Assembly (NCBI GenBank): GCA_030220185.1
Contig: JASPKZ010010277.1
Coordinates: forward strand, 310,001-374,000
Length of the DNA: 64,000 nucleotides
Origin: Diploptera punctata
Lineage: Eukaryota > Arthropoda > Insecta > Blattodea > Blaberidae
Reading direction: 5' to 3'
This document shows, one piece after another, positions 21,856 through 33,235 of this stretch (position 1 is the first letter of the stretch; each line of letters begins with the position of its first letter). The position numbers and the translations under genes were made by a program. The notes beneath the pieces are model-generated. The model had not been told where the DNA came from. It was given only the letters and a program-made list of their open reading frames with translations, and ran no database searches.

Positions 21856-22036
21856 CAGTTATAGACCACGGCCACATAGCCCGGAATCTTTTATAACTAT
21901 TTCTAGATCTATTAGTCTATTCTTATAGTATTTATTGATTGGTCCATACCTCACTTCCATAAATTGCAACTGATTCCACAAATATTTTACCAACATATTT
22001 TCAGGTGTCTTTTCAAATGTGCTTAATCAAAGCCGG

Positions 22037-22038
<2 letters not shown>

Positions 22039-22100
<62 letters not shown>
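22039..22100. repeat. (AAT)n microsatellite
   Basis: About 20 AAT units, directly followed by an S1 SINE fragment. Confidence 0.95.
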
Positions 22101-22106
<6 letters not shown>

Positions 22107-22227
22107 GTCGAGAAGCTTTGAGGCCCAAACGATCCACGAACATCATCTGGTCATCATCATCATCATCATAATTATCATCAACAGTGTGAAAAACAACGGG
22201 AAGCTACCTCACCTATAATTCCCTATT
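22101..22227 (+). repeat. SINE family S1, internal fragment
   Basis: ACAAATGTCGAGAAGCTTTG, CATCATCATCATCATAATTA and AACGGGAAGCTACCTCACCT match the S1 body. Head and 3' end are missing; it abuts repeat unit A. Confidence 0.8.
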
Positions 22228-23465
22228 GTGTGTCCAGCCTAAGAAACACATTTTGACATTTAACTTCTGAATGAATTACTCCGCTCAGCACGTGTAAAAG
22301 TACATGCGTACTCTGTCAGCTGTTTGTTACAAGCTGATAAATTAATGCGCAAAAATAGTTTTAATTTTTAATGTTGCAGGTCGTATTAACACATACAATT
22401 AAATTATAATTGTTAATATTAAACAAATTATTTCAAATCAAACATTTAAATTAAAATAACTGTGCTTACAGTAATAAAATATAAAACTATGCACTTTATA
22501 TACACTCCACAAAATCATCCATCACTCTTAAAATATGTTTAGGCCTTTTCCTATTTTTATTGGGCGTTTTGATGTTTCTAACACGATTCTCTCTTAATTA
22601 AGAAAACATGTAGGCATAAACCGAGCGAAAAATTAAAACGGAAAACGGGGTGAAGGAAACAAGAAGTGTGCGATAATTGCATTCTATATTCATTTCTCCG
22701 AGAGTCTGCCATGTTGTCTTTTTCAATACCTTATGAATCATTACTATAGTAACGGGACAATGTAAAATATTAGACTAGAGTTTGTATGTGTGAGCATTCC
22801 TATAAAATCTGTAATCCTGGTATATAATGATTTAAATAAACAGCTATTGTCTGTCCAGCCTAAGAAACACACTTTGGCATTTAATTTCCGAATGTATTAC
22901 TCCGCTCAGCACGTGTAAAAGTACATGCATACTCTGTCAGCTTGTTTGTTACAAGCCGATAAATTAATGCACAAAAATAGTTTTAATTTTTAATGTTGCA
23001 GGTTGTATTAACACATAAAATGGTACGTCGAAATATAATTAAATTAAAATTGTTAATATTAAACGAATTAATTCCAATCAAACATTTAAATTAAAACAAT
23101 TGTACTTACAGTAATATAATAAAAACTATGCATTTTATATACACTTCACAAAATCAGCCACCACCCTTAAAACCGTTTTAGGTTGTTTCTAACACGATTC
23201 TCTGTTAATTAAGAAATCATGTAGGCCTAAATCGAGCGAAAAATTAAAAACGAAAATTGGGTGAAAGAAACAAAAAGTGGGAAGAAACTGCACTGTGGGA
23301 GAATTGCATTCTATATTATTTTCTCCGAGTCAGCCATGTTGTCTTTTTCAGTACCTTATGAATCATTACCATAGTAACGGGACAATGTTAAATATTTCGC
23401 TAGATTTTGTATGTGTGAGCATACGTAGGTTCGGTAGTGCGAGTGAGTTAGAATTCTAAATATTC
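22228..23465 (+). repeat. Repeat unit A, two tandem copies of about 0.6 kb
   Basis: Copies start TGTCCAGCCTAAGAAACAC at about 22233 and 22852. Shared blocks: CGCTCAGCACGTGTAAAAG, AAGCYGATAAATTAATGC, CTAACACGATTCTCT, CCGAGCGAAAAATTAAAA and an imperfect 14-nt palindrome like ATTACCATAGTAAC followed by GGGACAATGT. Further copies at 34310-34640 and 34680-35345. No frame is conserved. Confidence 0.8.
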
Positions 23466-23775
23466 TATTGAGGAAAATGAAAATCTTCAGTTTGAAGGTC
23501 GCTGCAAGGGCAACATAAAATATTTTGCCTCGTTTTCCAAAACCTTCAGTGCACAGTCAAACGCCATTATTACGATCGTTGGAAATTTTAGGATACCAAT
23601 TTCATTAAATAAGATTTTAATTATATTATTTTTAATATAATATAATAAAAATAACCTCAAAATGTAACTTCCTAAAAATTAAATATTAAGATTTAATGTA
23701 AGGAAATACTGGTATTAGCTCAATTTAGCTATCTTTTGGATATCGTTTTAGAAATTGGTACTTGCAAAAAAATCA

Positions 23776-24290
23776 CTAGATACTGAAATTCACATGATTT
23801 GCATTTAATTTATATGTTGCCAGATTTAAATCAATCAAATCTGGTTTCATAACATTTGTCGCCGTCTTTCGGAAAACAAACATCGTTCCTCTCTGCCCAT
23901 CCACTGGTTCGATTCCAAATCTCGAGTATTCATGGCTCTTTGTACTCTCTCCATCCAAGTCTTCTTCGGTCGTCCCTTTCTTCTTCTCCTCTCTGTTGGT
24001 ATCCAGTCCTTAATAATTTTTAATTTTTTCTTCTGCCATTCTCTTAATATAGCCATACCATTGTGGCCTTCTCTTTTTTATTACACCTTCTATATCTGGT
24101 TCATTTTGCATTCACATATTTCTTTTGTCTCCTTATTTTTTATTTTTTCCAGCTGATCTTCGAAAAAACATCGATTTCTGTACTTAATTATCTCTTTTTT
24201 ATCTGGTAGGAATTTGTCAACATTTTAACCATATATTAAAAATCATTCTACAAATCTGTAGTTTTCTGTTTTTTTATAAATGTTTTTGTT
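23776..24290 (-). pseudogene. Non-LTR retrotransposon ORF2 C-terminus (family L2)
   Basis: Minus frames read MAILREWQKKKLKIIKDWIP, then GRPKKTWMERVQRAMNTRDL and NQWMGREERCLF, matching 39765-40290 (GRPKKNWTEGVQATT). Upstream decayed pieces continue to about 24290. The 3' end near 23776 has no clear tail. Confidence 0.75.
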
Positions 24291-24540
24291 TCATCAAATA
24301 GAATTTAGAGATCAAAATTAATAGGCTTACTATTTATGTATTGCCTGTGTAATTAGGCAAACTCTAGAAGGAGTTGGATTAAAATTACTTCTCTTATTCA
24401 ATTACAAATTTAATTATATTTAGGTCAAGTAGTATGGAGTTTTTGAACTGAGATAATGGATTAAAATGGTCATTGATTACGTTTAATCCTAATTTTATAC
24501 TTAAGAACATATACAAGTATAATGAAGTCTAAAACATGTT

Positions 24541-25075
24541 TTTTTTTCATAGTGTTCTGCCCAAGAGCAGATCCTTCACTGCAAACTCAGCATTCTCCAC
24601 TCTTACCTTAACTCAGCTTTCCTTTCTATATCTGCATACAAACCATCCATTTTAATATTGTCTATCATTTGATGTCTTTTTCTGCCTCTAACTTTCTTTC
24701 CGTTGACCATTCCTTCTAGGGCATCCTTCAGCAGGCAGTTTCTTCTTACCCAGTGGCCAATCCAATTTATTTTCCTCTTCTTTATGAATTCCAGCATTGT
24801 TCTTCTTTCACCCACTCTGTTTAGCACATCTTTATTTCTTACTTTGTCTGTCCATTTTATACGTTCCATTCTTCTCCATATCCACATCTCAAAAACTTCC
24901 AGTCGCTTTCCTCATTCCATCGTAATGTCCAAGTCTCTGCACCATACAATGCTACACTCCACACAAAGCACTTCACTAGCCTCTTCCGAAATTATTTTGT
25001 CAAAGGTCCGCAGAAAATGTTTCTCTTCTTGTTAAACGCTTCTTTTGCCTTTGATATCCTCTGCTTTACTTCGTC
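24541..25075 (-). pseudogene. Non-LTR retrotransposon ORF2 C-terminus (family L6)
   Basis: Minus frame 24603-24887: MWIWRRMERIKWTDKVRNKD, KKRKINWIGHWVRRNCLLKD, GRKRHQMIDNIKMDGLYADI. Further upstream (to 25075) come SIVW/YGAETW-like remnants and KQRISKAKEAFNKKRN. INWIGH and GRKRxQMIDNI define a recognisable non-LTR subgroup. Several frameshifts. A2-rich tail at 24541-24550 on minus. Confidence 0.75.
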
Positions 25076-25129
25076 ACCGCAATTCAGTAAAACATGATAG
25101 TGAATTAAATTTAAATTAAAGGTGCATTG

Positions 25130-25440
25130 GTCTGTCATAAGTCCAAGAGTAACTTTATGGGAAACCGGATATAAGAAGAATAGTCAAGTCTCGTAGGGCA
25201 GGACATTGGAAATTAAAGAGGGGCATGTAAACTCCTTGTAGAAAAGTAAGAGAGAAAGCGTTCAGTAGGCAGACCAAGAATGAGCTGATTTGCGAGATGT
25301 GAATTTACTGTTATACAATCTCCTCCATTCGCCTGCCTGTCCATCTCTCTTTGATAAAAAAATCCTAAGACCTTGATTCTCAAATACATGTAATCTTTCT
25401 CCTTCCTTAAAGCAAGAGAGGCAGAGAGATAGTCAATTAG
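25130..25440. pseudogene. Two facing fragments of the L1 retrotransposon family
   Basis: 25150-25300 (plus) keeps AACCGGATATAAGAAGAATA and AGTCAAGTCTCGTAG, the GKPDI/RTVKSRR region; 25310-25430 (minus) keeps TCTCCTCCATTCGCCTGCCT, the RRMEE-like region. Opposite orientation and heavy decay. The same inverted arrangement recurs at 28665-29470. Confidence 0.6.
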
Positions 25441-26244
25441 ATAGTACCATATAAACAGATCTGGATTTAAACTAGGGACTCCAGAATACGAGGAAAGTCA
25501 CTCGGTTTCAGCGATTTTTCCACCAAGGTTCTCATTAAGTAAGAATAGGCCTACATGTTAAAGCGAGGAAAAAGGGAGAATGAAAATGGGGCTAAAGAAA
25601 TAAAGAGCTACAAATAATTGCATTATGGAGGTAGGCCCCTACTGCATTAGAAATTCTCTTCTCCAAGTGTCACCCATATCATCTCCTTCAACGTATTTAA
25701 CTCATTTCCATGGTGATGTGACAGTGCTAAATATTATATTTGTTTTTTTCTGAATGAACATACACCTCCTCCAAAAATATGTAATCCTGATACTTAATCA
25801 TTCCTGTTAATGCCTATTGTCTATCCAGTCTAAGAAACACACTATTAAATTTAACTTCCGAATGTATTAATCCGCACAGAACGTGTATTTTAGCCTCACA
25901 ATGATGGTTGTTCAGCGGATTGCTTTGTTTCCGGGCAGCTGATACATATAATTAAATATGAAGATGCCGACTACCGCCACTATAATAATTCCGAATGTTA
26001 ATCATTCTCAAGAACTGTTGCCTGGCACCGGCTTTTATATAAACGGACAACAATCATAGTGAGGATATACGACCTCTCTAAGCTGCTTGTTAGATGCCGA
26101 TAAATTAATGCACAGAAATCGTTTTAATTTTTAATATTGGGAATTGTATTAAGACAAAGAAAACGAATTAAATAATAATTGTTAATATTAAACAGATTAA
26201 TTCAAAAATAACATTTATATTAAGATAACTGTAGGCCTTTTTCC

Positions 26245-26505
26245 AGTAAAACCTATTCCCGGTCAGGACTAGCTTTCTGGGAGAGTACTTTTTCGGGGTT
26301 TATCCTAGCCTGTAAGACGAATGTAGGAAGCTTTCTGGCCCAAACCGTCCCCGAACATCATCTGAATATTTTTATCCGTATAATCGACAGTGTGGAAAGC
26401 AAAGGGAAGCTCCCACAACTATAGTTCCCTAGTAAAGATGCAAAGCATGGCATGAAAATTATATGATTGCAGTGAAAGACCTGCCCTAGGGCAGAACACT
26501 ATAGA
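26245..26505 (+). repeat. SINE S1 in unit B1
   Basis: Head truncated (CCGGTCAGGACTAGC); body and CTGCCCTAGGGCAGAAC end present. Equivalent to the S1 copies at 28200 and 30290. Confidence 0.75.
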
Positions 26506-26699
26506 ACAGATTAATTGTATGGTGGGAAAATACATTATAAGTTATTTCCTTCCCAGTCAGCCATACCATTTTCTTCAGCGTCTTCTAGATCATTTCCATG
26601 GTAACGTAATAACGCTAAATATAAGAATAGTATTTTTATGTATGAACATACAGCTCTTACAAAAATGTGTAATCGTGCTACTTAATCATTCCTGTTAAC

Positions 26700-27230
26700 C
26701 GAACTAATAACTAAGTTACGGACACTATCGACCCCGGAGGTTCATGGCCGCGGGTAAATAAGCTCTGCATGCATTCCTCTCTTGCACATTTTTTTAAAAT
26801 CATTCCTCAAATAATAATAAAATAATTCTCCCACCTCAGTCTTCGCCTATCTTGGGTGATTTACCTCTGGTTTTCCTGCAACGAGTTTCCAAGCCCCTCT
26901 GTTATTCCGCATTCTCTGCACATGTCCTACCCATCATATTATACGAGATTCAATTGCTATTATTATATATGGTGTCCAATAAAGATAATGTATTTCACTG
27001 TTATGTAATCTCCTCCATTCGCCTGTATGTCCATCTCTCTTTGATATAAAATATTCCTAATAACTTTTGTCTCAAATACTCGTAATCTTTCTCCTTCCTT
27101 AAAGTAATAGGCTCTGTTTGGCATCCATATAATACCACGGGATGTATAACTGTTTTATATATTTTCAGTTTAACTATTTTGAGAGAAGTTGGGATGACAA
27201 GAATCCCTGTAAATACAGAGAGAAAACTGG
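26700..27230 (-). pseudogene. L1 retrotransposon tail in unit B1
   Basis: Starts on plus at GACACTATCGACCCCGGAGG; TTCATGGCCGCG is the L1 3' end. Minus frame 27001-27276 includes KIVKLKIYKTVIHPVVLYGC, RKEKDYEYLRQKLLG, the LKIYKT..LYGCE motif of ORF2. Heavily mutated. Confidence 0.75.
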
Positions 27231-27386
27231 CCGATGAAATATAAGTGGAATGAATTACATTACGTAAGAACTGCAATCAGGATAATTTTCTCCGGGAGTC
27301 AGACATTTTTTCTTCTTCAGGTTCCTGAGGATCATTACCATGGTAACATGACAATGCCTAATATTAAGCAGGTGCTAGTAAATGTG

Positions 27387-27704
27387 AGAATATAAAGTAA
27401 AGTAAAGTAAAGTGATCCCACAACAGGCCCGGAGGCCCTTGGGGTAGTAGGAGGTTAAGGCTCCCACTTTTTCTAGACAATCGGCACTTAATGTCAGCCG
27501 GGTTGTCAGCCCTGCGTGACGGCCGCCTTTACCCCAGAACAGGCGTCTGGTACTCATTTCCGTTAGAGGCTGAGTCGACCCCAGGGCCATAGTGCCGCCA
27601 GAGGGTTTGGGTCAGTTTAAAAATCCTGACCCCAACGGGACTTGAACCCTCGACCCTCCGGCTTGTAGCTCAGTGCCTTAACCACTACGCTACGGCGTGC
27701 CCCA
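27387..27704 (-). repeat. Complete tRNA-derived SINE (family S3) with AATGTG duplication
   Basis: On minus it begins GGGGCACGCCGTAGCGTAGT with box A (GCGTAGTGGTTAAGG) and box B GGGTTCAAGTCCC, then a GC-rich body (GGCGGCCGTCACGCAGGGCT) and ends in a (TTTAC)n tail at 27391-27412. AATGTG flanks it (27381-27386 and 27705-27710). It is absent from unit copies B2 and B3, so it inserted after the unit duplicated. It is more GC-rich than its surroundings, hinting at a younger age. Confidence 0.85.
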
Positions 27705-28199
27705 ATGTGTACCTACTATAAATGTAATAAACCTGTTTCCTAATAAAATCTGTTAACCTAACTAATTAACTATACTCTGACTAGTCTATGAAACACACTT
27801 GAGGAAAATAAATGGGCGAGCAATCTAAAAGGCACATAACTGTTGTGGTTGTCCAGCGGATCGCTTTGTTTCCGGGCAGCTGATACATATAATTTAATAT
27901 GAAGATGCCGACTACCGCCACTATAATATTTCCGCATGTTAATCATTGCCAAGACCTGTCGCGCGGCAACCGCTTTTATATAAACAAGCAACAATTATAA
28001 TGAGGCGATAATATAAGGATATACGACCTCTCTCAGCTGCTTGTTATAAGCCGATAAATTAATGCACAAAAATCGTTTTATTTTTAATATTGCAGATTGT
28101 ATTAACACAAAGAAAACGAATTATATAATAATTGGTAATATTAAACAGATTAATTCAAAAATAACATTTACATTAAGATAACTGTAGGCCTTCTTTAAA

Positions 28200-28462
28200 T
28201 AAAACCTATTCCCATTCAAGACGAGCTTTCTGGGAGAGTATTTTTTCGGGGTTTATAGTCGCCTGTAAGACAAATGTTAGGAATCTTTCTGGCCCAAACG
28301 GTCCCCGAACATCATCTGAACATTATTATCATTATAATCGACAGTGTGGAAAGCAAAGGGAATCTACCACAACTATAGTTCCCTAGTAAAACTGCAAAGC
28401 ATAGCATGAAAATCATATGATTGCAGTGAAAGACCTGCCGTAGGGCAGAACACTATAGAACC
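28200..28462 (+). repeat. SINE S1 in unit B2
   Basis: CCATTCAAGACGAGCTTTCT, CAAACGGTCCCCGAACATCA and CTGCCGTAGGGCAGAAC. Same position in the unit as the copy at 26245. Confidence 0.75.
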
Positions 28463-28664
28463 GATGAATTGATTGGTGGGAAAATACATTATATCTTATT
28501 TCCTACCCAGTCAGCCATACAATTTTCTCAGCGTCTTCTAGATCATTTCCATAGTAACGTAACAATGCCTAATATAAGAATAGTGTTTTTATGTATGAAC
28601 ATATACCTTTTCCAAAAGAATGTAATCGTGCTACTTAATCATTCCTGTTAACCTAACTAATAAC

Positions 28665-29470
28665 TAAGTGACGGACACTATCGATCCCGGAGGGTCATGG
28701 CCGCGTTGAAATAAGCTCTCCATACATTCGTATCTTACACTGATGTTTTTAAATCATTCCTCGATAGTAACTTATTAATGTAATTCTTCCACCTCATTCT
28801 TCGCCTTACCTGGGCGGTTTTCCTCTGGTTTTCCTACAAGGAGTTTCCAAGCACCTCTGTCATTCCCCATTCGTTCCACATGTCCTACCCATTGTAGTCA
28901 ACGAGACTTAATAGATCTTATTATATCTGGTGTCCCATAAATATCATGTATCTCACTGTTATGCAATCTCCTTCATTAGTCTGTCTCTCCTTCACTCTTT
29001 GTTAAAAAAAATCCTAAGAACTTCATTCTCAAATACTCGTAATGTTTCTCCTTCCTTAAAGTAAGAGTATGTGTTTAGCATCCATATACTACCACTGGAT
29101 ATATATCTGTTTTATATATTTTCAGTTTTAACTATTTTGAAGAAAAATTGGGATGACAAGTGCCCCTGTAATTAATAATACTTATGGATCAATTTGGCAA
29201 ACCATATATAAAAAATATATTAGGTCTCGTAGAATGTGAAGGGCTAGATGTATTACTTGAAATGGGAAAGAAAGAGGAACATTGATCAGTTTAGTAGTAG
29301 ACCCAGGGGGAAAGCGCCCGTAGAAAGACCAAGAATGAGTTGGGAGAATTAAAATGTTAACCGTACTTTGAGAGAGGTAAATATTAGAAAATACGGCTGC
29401 GGGTAGGGATGTGTGGAAAGCCCATGTCTATGCGGCCATGAACCTTCGTATTCTATAGTGGCAGAGAGAC
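28665..29470. pseudogene. Facing L1 retrotransposon fragments in unit B2
   Basis: 28665-29185 is minus (GATCCCGGAGGGTCATGGCC at its 3' end on plus); 29195-29470 is plus, ending GCGGCCATGAACCTTCG. Both are L1 3' regions with tails pointing outwards. Decayed, no frame over 60 codons. Confidence 0.7.
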
Positions 29471-30289
29471 AGTTAATTAGATAGTACCATATAAACATAT
29501 ATTGATTTAAGCTAGGAGATTCCATTATACAGGATAGTCACTCGATTTCAGCGATTTCTCCTCCAAGGTTCTCTTTAAGTAAGAATAGACCTACATGTTA
29601 AAGCGAGGAAAAAAGAGAGAATCAAACTGGGTCGAAAGAAATAAAGAGCTAGGAAGAATTCTAGGACTCTATCGCATTATAGATCCTCTTCTCCAAGTGT
29701 CAGCCATATCACCTTCTTCAACGTCTTTTAGATCATTTCCATGGTAATGTGACAATGCTAAATATTAGGCTAGTGGTTTTACGAATGAGCAAATAACTCC
29801 TCCAAAAAATGTAATCCTGATACTTAATCATTCCTGTTAATTCCTATTGTCTGTCCAGCCAAAGAAACACAAATTTAAATTGAACTTCCTGATGTATTAC
29901 TCCGCGCATCACGTGTATTATAGCCTCATTATGATGATTGTTCAGCGGCTCGCTTAGTTTCCCAGCAGCTGTTATATACTATGAAATACAAAGATGCCGA
30001 CTACCGCCACTATAATAATTCCGCATGTTAATCATTGTCAAGAATTGTCGCGTGGCAACCGCTTTTATATAAACTGACAACAATCATAGTGCGGCGATAA
30101 CATAAAGATATACGACCTCTGTCAGCTACTTGTTACAAACCAATAAATTAATGCAGAACATTGGTTTTATTTTTTAATATTGCAGATAGTATTAACACAC
30201 ACAAAACGAATTAAATTATAATCTTTAATATTAAACAGATTAATTCAAATCAAACATTTACATTAAAACAACTGTAGACCTACTTATAG

Positions 30290-30562
30290 TAAAACCAACT
30301 CCCGGTAAGGACAAGCCTCCTGGGTGAGTTTTTTTCAGGGTTTTTCCTCAACTCTAAGGCAAATTTCAGGAAGCTTTGAGGCCCAAACGGTTTCCAAACA
30401 TCATCTTGACATCATCATCATCGTCATCCTTATAAACCACGGCGTGGAAAGCAATGGGAAGCTACCAGAACTAGAGATCCCTAACAAAGCAGCAAAGCAT
30501 AGTATGGAAATGCAATGATTTCAGAGAAAGACCTGTCCTAGAACAGCATACTATAGAATAGA
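30290..30562 (+). repeat. SINE S1 in unit B3
   Basis: CCCGGTAAGGACAAGCCTCC, CAAACGGTTTCCAAACATCA, CATCATCATCGTCATCC; ends near CTGTCCTAGAACAG, a decayed form of the terminal palindrome. Confidence 0.75.
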
Positions 30563-30764
30563 AGAATCGTATGGTGGGAAAATACATTATACGTTATTCT
30601 ACTTCCAGTCAGCCATATAATTTTATTCAGCGTCTTTTAGATCATTTCCATGGTAACGTGACAATACTAAATATAAGAATAGTGTTTTTACGTATGAACA
30701 TATACCTTTTCGAGGAAAATGTAATCGAGCTATTTAATCATTCCTGTTAACCTAATAATTAACT

Positions 30765-31085
30765 AAATGACGGTAATTTTCGATCCCGGAGGTTCATGGC
30801 CGCGGGGAAATAAGCTCTGCATACATGCCTATCTTGCACTAAAGTTTTTAAATCATTCGTCAAATAATATTAACGTAATTTTCCTACCTCATTCTTCGCC
30901 TACTTTGAGCGATTTTACTCTGGTTTTCCTGCAAGTTGGTTCCAAGCCCCTCTGTCATTCCCCAGTCGTTTCAGATGCCCTATCCATCGTATTCTAGGAG
31001 ACGTAGCTGTTTTTATTTTATTTGGTGTCCCATAAATATAATGCATTTCACTGTTATTCAGTATCCTTCATTCGTCTAAGGTTAT
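30765..31085 (-). pseudogene. L1 retrotransposon tail in unit B3
   Basis: GATCCCGGAGGTTCATGGCC at 30782 on plus is the L1 3' end; homology to the minus frame continues to about 31085 and then stops. Confidence 0.7.
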
Positions 31086-31239
31086 AATTATTATTATAAA
31101 GATTATTTATCTTGCAAATACAAACTTTTTGATTGGAAGTCAAATATACTTAATATATTAGATAAATATATGTATATATTATATTATCTTCCTCATCAGT
31201 AAATTGAAATATAGAGGAATAATCATAAGATTTAAGATT

Positions 31240-32005
31240 TTAAGATTTATTTAGCCTGGTGGAGTTAAGGCCATGTGGCCTTCTCTTCCACTCACCAGGA
31301 CAAACATATATTACATAAGAATATAACAATCTTAATTAACTCTAATATTAAACACTAAGTAAAAATTTGATCAAAAGATAATATCTAATATACATATTAC
31401 GATCTATAATACAACCAGTTAATATTAGTTAAAATTAAGACTAAAACTAATAATAAAATGTATACAAGCAAGACATATTAAATTGTCCCTGTCTAGTGTA
31501 TATAAAAACAGGAAAATAGTGAGATATAGAAAACTTATTTTACGATTATACAATATTTAAAACAAAACAAATTAAAAATATTTGTTATTCTTAATATTAT
31601 TTACATTAATAATTAAATATATTAATATTGCTAAAAGAATACTATCAGTGAGGTGTATAAGTTAGTTTGTTATTAAATAATTCTTTAGTTTGTTTTTGAA
31701 GGATGTTATAGTTTGACAGTCTCTGACATAGGGTGGAAGGGAATTCCATGTTTTGGTAAGTGACACCGTAAAAGATAATGAATAATATACAGTGTGATGA
31801 GGCGGGATATAAAGGACAATGTGCTGATGGGATCGAGTGTCAAGATTATGTGTGTCGGATAGTCTGATGAAGCGGCGTGATAAATAATTAGGCGATGCTG
31901 TGTGAAGTATTTTATAGAGAAGGGATAGGGAATGGACAGTTCTACGATCTCTTAGACGAAACCACGATAATTGTTCCACAAAATGTCAATATCAAGCTGC
32001 TGCCT
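31240..32005 (-). pseudogene. CR1/L2-like retrotransposon 3' end (family L3), longest copy
   Basis: A 105-codon minus frame (31662-31979) reads WFRLRDRRTVHSLSLLYKIL, then SPNYLSRRFIRLSDTHNLDT, then SFTVSLTKTWNSLPPYVRDC and SFKNKLKNYLITN. This is the C-terminal domain of CR1/L2/jockey-type ORF2 proteins. The 3' untranslated region runs to 31240, ending on minus in AGGCTAAATAAATCTTAAAA with an (AAATCTT)n-like tail. Compare 14526 and 20329. Confidence 0.82.
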
Positions 32006-32009
32006 CAAA

Positions 32010-32345
32010 CCCAAAATGGTGGGTCTCTCTTTGATAAAAAAAAAATAAATAAATAAAAAAGAAAGAAATATCCTAAGAACTTGGTTCTCAAATACTCGTA
32101 ATCTTTCTCCTTCCTTAGAGTAAGAGTCTGTGTTTCGCATGCATGTTATACCAATGGATATATAACTGCTTTATATATTTTCAGTTTAACTATTTTGAGA
32201 GACGTTGGGATGACAAGAGTTCCTGTAATGCATAATAGCATGTATTTTATATATTTAAACCTAAGCGTATGTTTAATTTCTTTATGCGCCTCATTCCAGT
32301 TGGTCTGAATATTAGGCAAGAAGTCCTTCACTATCAACAGTCGGT
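32010..32345 (-). pseudogene. L1 retrotransposon fragment
   Basis: Minus frame 32146-32337 includes NWNEAHKEIKHTLRFKYIKY and KIVKLKIYKAVIYPLV, the EIKHRL..KLKIYKT region of L1. An A-rich insertion (AAAAAAATAAATAAATAAAA-like) lies at 32036-32060. Confidence 0.7.
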
Positions 32346-32360
32346 GTCAACCTTTCGTTC

Positions 32361-32470
32361 CGTTAAGTCGGCAGGGATCGAATAAGCGATCTCTTGCCTA
32401 GGACTGTTCGTTTATCGTTAAGTCGGCAGGGATCGAATAAGCGATCTCTTGCCTAGGACTGTTCGTTTAT
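32361..32470. repeat. 55-bp direct tandem duplication with tRNA-like box
   Basis: CGTTAAGTCGGCAGGGATCG starts at 32361 and again at 32416; both copies end TGTTCGTTTATC and are identical by eye. The reverse complement holds TTATTCGATCCCTGCC, like a tRNA T-arm (box B). Identity suggests a recent event. Confidence 0.85.
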
Positions 32471-32945
32471 CAAGAGTATAGCTTTTGGAAAAAAATATAT
32501 TTTGTTTTGGGAGTATGAATGGGTATGAATGGACATGTATTATTAATGTATGCTAACGACTGTTCGTTTTGTTTACTATGTTTATAGTTAATTTGTTTAA
32601 AATAGGTAACTATTTGTTTATTATTCCTGACTTATTTATATTAAATTTGTTAGCTAAAGCTTACATTCCTTGCCTCTGTTATTTATATAGCTATTAGTGT
32701 GTAAACTTAACCTAAGTTTTGTGCTTATAGCGATCCTCTTCCTTCTCATGATTGACGTAAAGAAAAGTTAAATAATGATTAGCATTCTTACTATATTATG
32801 TCAAGTAAAACACTAGAGGTGCTTCATTACTGGAAATATGAATTTAGTCTGCATTTGGGCCCAGCTGCAGACTGTGTGGTAACTTGTGTGTCCCACAAGT
32901 TCATTTCGAGTGTAGCGTTAGGTTCTGTTGATTACATTCATGAAA

Positions 32946-33030
32946 GATTTGAACCAGGAATCGAACCGTGGACCTCTAGTTCTCCAGACTAGTGTGCAGC
33001 CCACTACACCATTCCACACCTGGCACAAAC
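32946..33030 (-). repeat. tRNA-like sequence T1
   Basis: Minus strand: TGTGGAATGGTGTAGTGGGC (box A-like), an anticodon-type arm CTAGT-CTGGAGA-ACTAG (5-bp stem, 7-nt loop), and GGTTCGATTCCTGG (box B). The T-arm stem mispairs and the acceptor ends do not pair, so this is a tRNA-derived pseudogene or SINE head rather than a functional tRNA. A second copy is at 33495-33582. Confidence 0.65.
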
Positions 33031-33235
33031 ACTATTACCCGTTTAAGGAGTAAGCGCAGTTGTTGACGGAGGGCACTGCAGTCGTGTTTATGCAGGAATA
33101 GAACACGTGCCACTGCTATCTATGAGCGCAGAGGGGAATGGGACGTGGGACACTGACAGTGTACACTGCCTTATATGACGTCACGTGTAGCAACAAACAG
33201 AGCTTCGTAATTCTTCCGCCTGCAGAGATATTTTG

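Larger units (their letters stand above)
21595..21910. mobile_element. Palindromic hammerhead mobile unit, 290 bp, with 13-bp TSD (best copy)
   Basis: The identical 13-mers TATTTCTAGATCT at 21595-21607 and 21898-21910 bound a 290-bp unit. It has a 26-bp leader containing CTTTCACGGCC and then a nearly perfect palindrome: arms 21634-21763 and 21768-21897, 4-nt centre. Each arm contains a complete hammerhead core, one per strand. Symmetry explains why two almost identical 90-codon frames are open on opposite strands; these are not proteins. The unit interrupts a retrotransposon fragment. It has no coding capacity, so its machinery must come from elsewhere; a Penelope-like element is the likely source because those carry such ribozymes. 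Confidence 0.85.
25445..31090 (+). repeat. Array of about 2-kb repeat units B (three copies)
   Basis: Landmark TATTGTCTRTCCAG/AAACACAC occurs at about 25817, 27770 and 29846, spacing 1.95 and 2.08 kb. Each unit has, in order: AAGATGCCGACTACCGCCAC, GATAAATTAATGC, an S1 SINE, a CAGTCAGCCATA block with a CCATGGTAAC palindrome, a minus L1 retrotransposon tail, and AAGTAAGAATAG. SINE and retrotransposon sit at the same positions in all units, so they were inside before duplication. Unit 1 also carries a later SINE (27387-27704). A fourth unit is at 40857-43340. Confidence 0.8.

Noticed and set aside
21600..21928. Two near-identical 90-codon frames on opposite strands
   Set aside because: They are mirror images caused by the palindrome, not proteins.
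31150..31199. CTGATGA on minus at 31193-31199
   Set aside because: No GAAA at a suitable distance; surrounding sequence is AT-rich and cannot form stem II convincingly.
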